From JBLNBQ01 sp050260095 (lineage in GTDB: Bacteria > Bacillota > UBA5301 > DYFA01): a stretch of DNA of 14,652 bases. Below the pieces are notes generated by a model. The model ran no database searches, had not been told where the DNA came from, and saw only the letters and a list, made by a program, of their open reading frames with translations. Positions 13,765 through 14,652 of the stretch are shown here, one piece after another. How positions within the stretch are numbered: the first letter of the stretch is position 1; each line of letters opens with the position of its first letter. The translations under genes were made by a program, and so were the position numbers. The stretch covers positions 1 through 14,652 of the forward strand of contig JBLNBQ010000174.1 of assembly GCA_050260095.1 (NCBI GenBank), read 5' to 3'.

Positions 13765-14610
13765 ATGAGGCAGGAAAGCCTAGGCGCCGGGCTGACACTC
13801 TTCCGCAGCTCCGCCTGGCAGATGTCTAGCCTGGTGCTGGAACTCGGCGGCGAGACGCTGCTGGTCGACCCGGGCTACTTCCCCGAGGAGGTGGCCGAGC
13901 AAGCCGCTCTGCTGGCCGCCCACGGCGCCGCGCCGGCCCGCCTGCTGCTCACCCACAGCCACTTCGATCACGTGGCCGGGCTGCCGCAGCTCCCTTCCCT
14001 CCCGGTCATCGCCCACGCCGACCTGGGCGGCGGCCGGCCCGGGCGGGTGGCCAGGGCCCTGGCGGCGTTCGACGGGCAGCTCTACGTCGAGCGGCCCGGC
14101 GCGCTGGCGCTTCCGGCGCCCGACGTCGCGGTGGCGGCGCCCATCACCCTTGAGGCCGGGCGCGACCGCCTGCACCTTTTCCCTGCGCCCGGGCACAGCG
14201 CCGATTCGGTCTTCACGGTCGTCGAACGGGCCGGGCTCTTCCTGCCCGGCGACTACCTCAGCGAACTGGAGTTCCCCTTCCTCGGAGAAGAGCCCGGTTC
14301 CCTCGAACAGTACCTGGAGACGCTCGCGCTGGCCGAGCGCCTGGTGGACGAATTCCGGCCGCGCCTGCTCGTCTCGGGTCACGGCCCGGTGGCGACGACG
14401 CCCGGCGCCATGAAAGAACGGGCCAGGCGCGACCGGCCCTACCTGGAAACCCTGGCTGATCAGGTCAGCGCCTGCAAGCGGCGGGGCGCCTCGCTGCGGG
14501 AGACGCAGTCCGTGCTCCGGAAGCTGCCCTACCGGGGAGCGCCCATCGCGGCTCATCTCCTCCCCAGCCACCGGACCAACGTCGCCCGGCTCTACCGGAG
14601 CCTCCCCTAG
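13765..14610 (+). CDS. MBL-fold metallo-hydrolase
   Basis: A 281-residue cytoplasmic protein with the full metallo-beta-lactamase-fold metal site: T-H64-S-H66-F-D68-H69, a further histidine in PAPGHSADSVF, the bridging aspartate in FLPGDYLSELEF, and a final histidine in LLVSGHGPV. The C-terminal 60 residues (MKERARRDRPYLETLADQV onward) form a helical extension as in many glyoxalase II-like and lactonase-like members. The substrate cannot be told from sequence. ATG 13765 has GGGAGG 8 bases upstream. The gene is divergent from the PBP/CapA gene, and its stop overlaps the putative stop of an opposing gene at CTAG. Confidence 0.92.
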   Translation: MRQESLGAGLTLFRSSAWQMSSLVLELGGETLLVDPGYFPEEVAEQAALLAAHGAAPARLLLTHSHFDHVAGLPQLPSLPVIAHADLGGGRPGRVARALAAFDGQLYVERPGALALPAPDVAVAAPITLEAGRDRLHLFPAPGHSADSVFTVVERAGLFLPGDYLSELEFPFLGEEPGSLEQYLETLALAERLVDEFRPRLLVSGHGPVATTPGAMKERARRDRPYLETLADQVSACKRRGASLRETQSVLRKLPYRGAPIAAHLLPSHRTNVARLYRSLP

Positions 14611-14652
14611 CCTCCGTCCCCCGCCATCCCCTCCCGGTAGGCCGCCTCCGCC
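14607..14652 (-). CDS. 3' end of an opposing gene, mostly outside window
   Basis: Only 14 codons and a TAG stop are visible, ending AEAAYREGMAGDGG. The reading frame has GC-rich third positions like other genes here, and its stop overlaps the MBL-gene stop in the palindrome CTAG. This is a common convergent arrangement, but the evidence is thin and no function can be suggested. Confidence 0.35.
   Translation of the reverse strand, partial: AEAAYREGMAGDGG

Noticed and set aside
12274..14610. A 778-codon open frame on the plus strand ending in the MBL-fold domain
   Set aside because: The first ~500 codons are antisense to the PBP/CapA gene and have shadow-like composition. The real MBL start is 13765, with a good ribosome binding site.

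Overview
The window comes from a very GC-rich bacterium with strong G/C preference at third codon positions. It encodes a CwlD-type cortex amidase, a flagellar stator pair (motA-motB), a NusG-domain-II protein beside a Gx-type transporter, and a KimA-type potassium importer. This combination fits a motile, endospore-forming, high-GC member of the Bacillota (Symbiobacterium-, Thermaerobacter- or Limnochorda-like). The lineage is an inference from gene content, not from a marker gene.

Layout. Positions 1-2717 (minus strand) hold a tight four-gene operon, read right to left: a class A beta-lactamase-like serine hydrolase, a Gx transporter family protein, a NusG domain II protein, and a dipeptide epimerase of the enolase superfamily that runs off the left edge. 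Positions 2747-3068 (minus) hold what looks like a frameshifted gene of unknown family. Positions 3174-4745 (plus) are motA and motB, preceded by two competing hairpins directly before the motA ribosome binding site. One base after motB, facing it, a secreted beta-propeller protein (4747-6414, minus) follows a KimA-like K+ importer (6484-8532, minus). A 3-methyladenine DNA glycosylase (8638-9249) and cwlD (9309-10133) are on the plus strand. The 3' end of cwlD overlaps, antiparallel, the last gene of a second minus-strand cluster (10020-13662). That cluster contains a PstS-like/CapA-like fusion protein, a ~378-residue GNAT-type acetyltransferase and two small hydrophobic proteins. A metallo-beta-lactamase-fold hydrolase (13765-14610, plus) is divergent from this cluster. 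The last 46 bases look like the 3' end of another minus-strand gene.

How the genes may work together. Several products act at or on the cell envelope: the stator, CwlD, the serine hydrolase with the dipeptide epimerase (possibly murein-peptide metabolism), the secreted propeller, and the PBP/CapA fusion. The least familiar unit is the 10020-13662 cluster. Its fusion protein pairs a phosphate-binding-protein-like domain with a CapA domain whose usual metal-binding signature is eroded, followed by an acetyltransferase and two small unrecognised proteins. No RNA genes, CRISPR arrays, insertion sequences or phage genes were seen.
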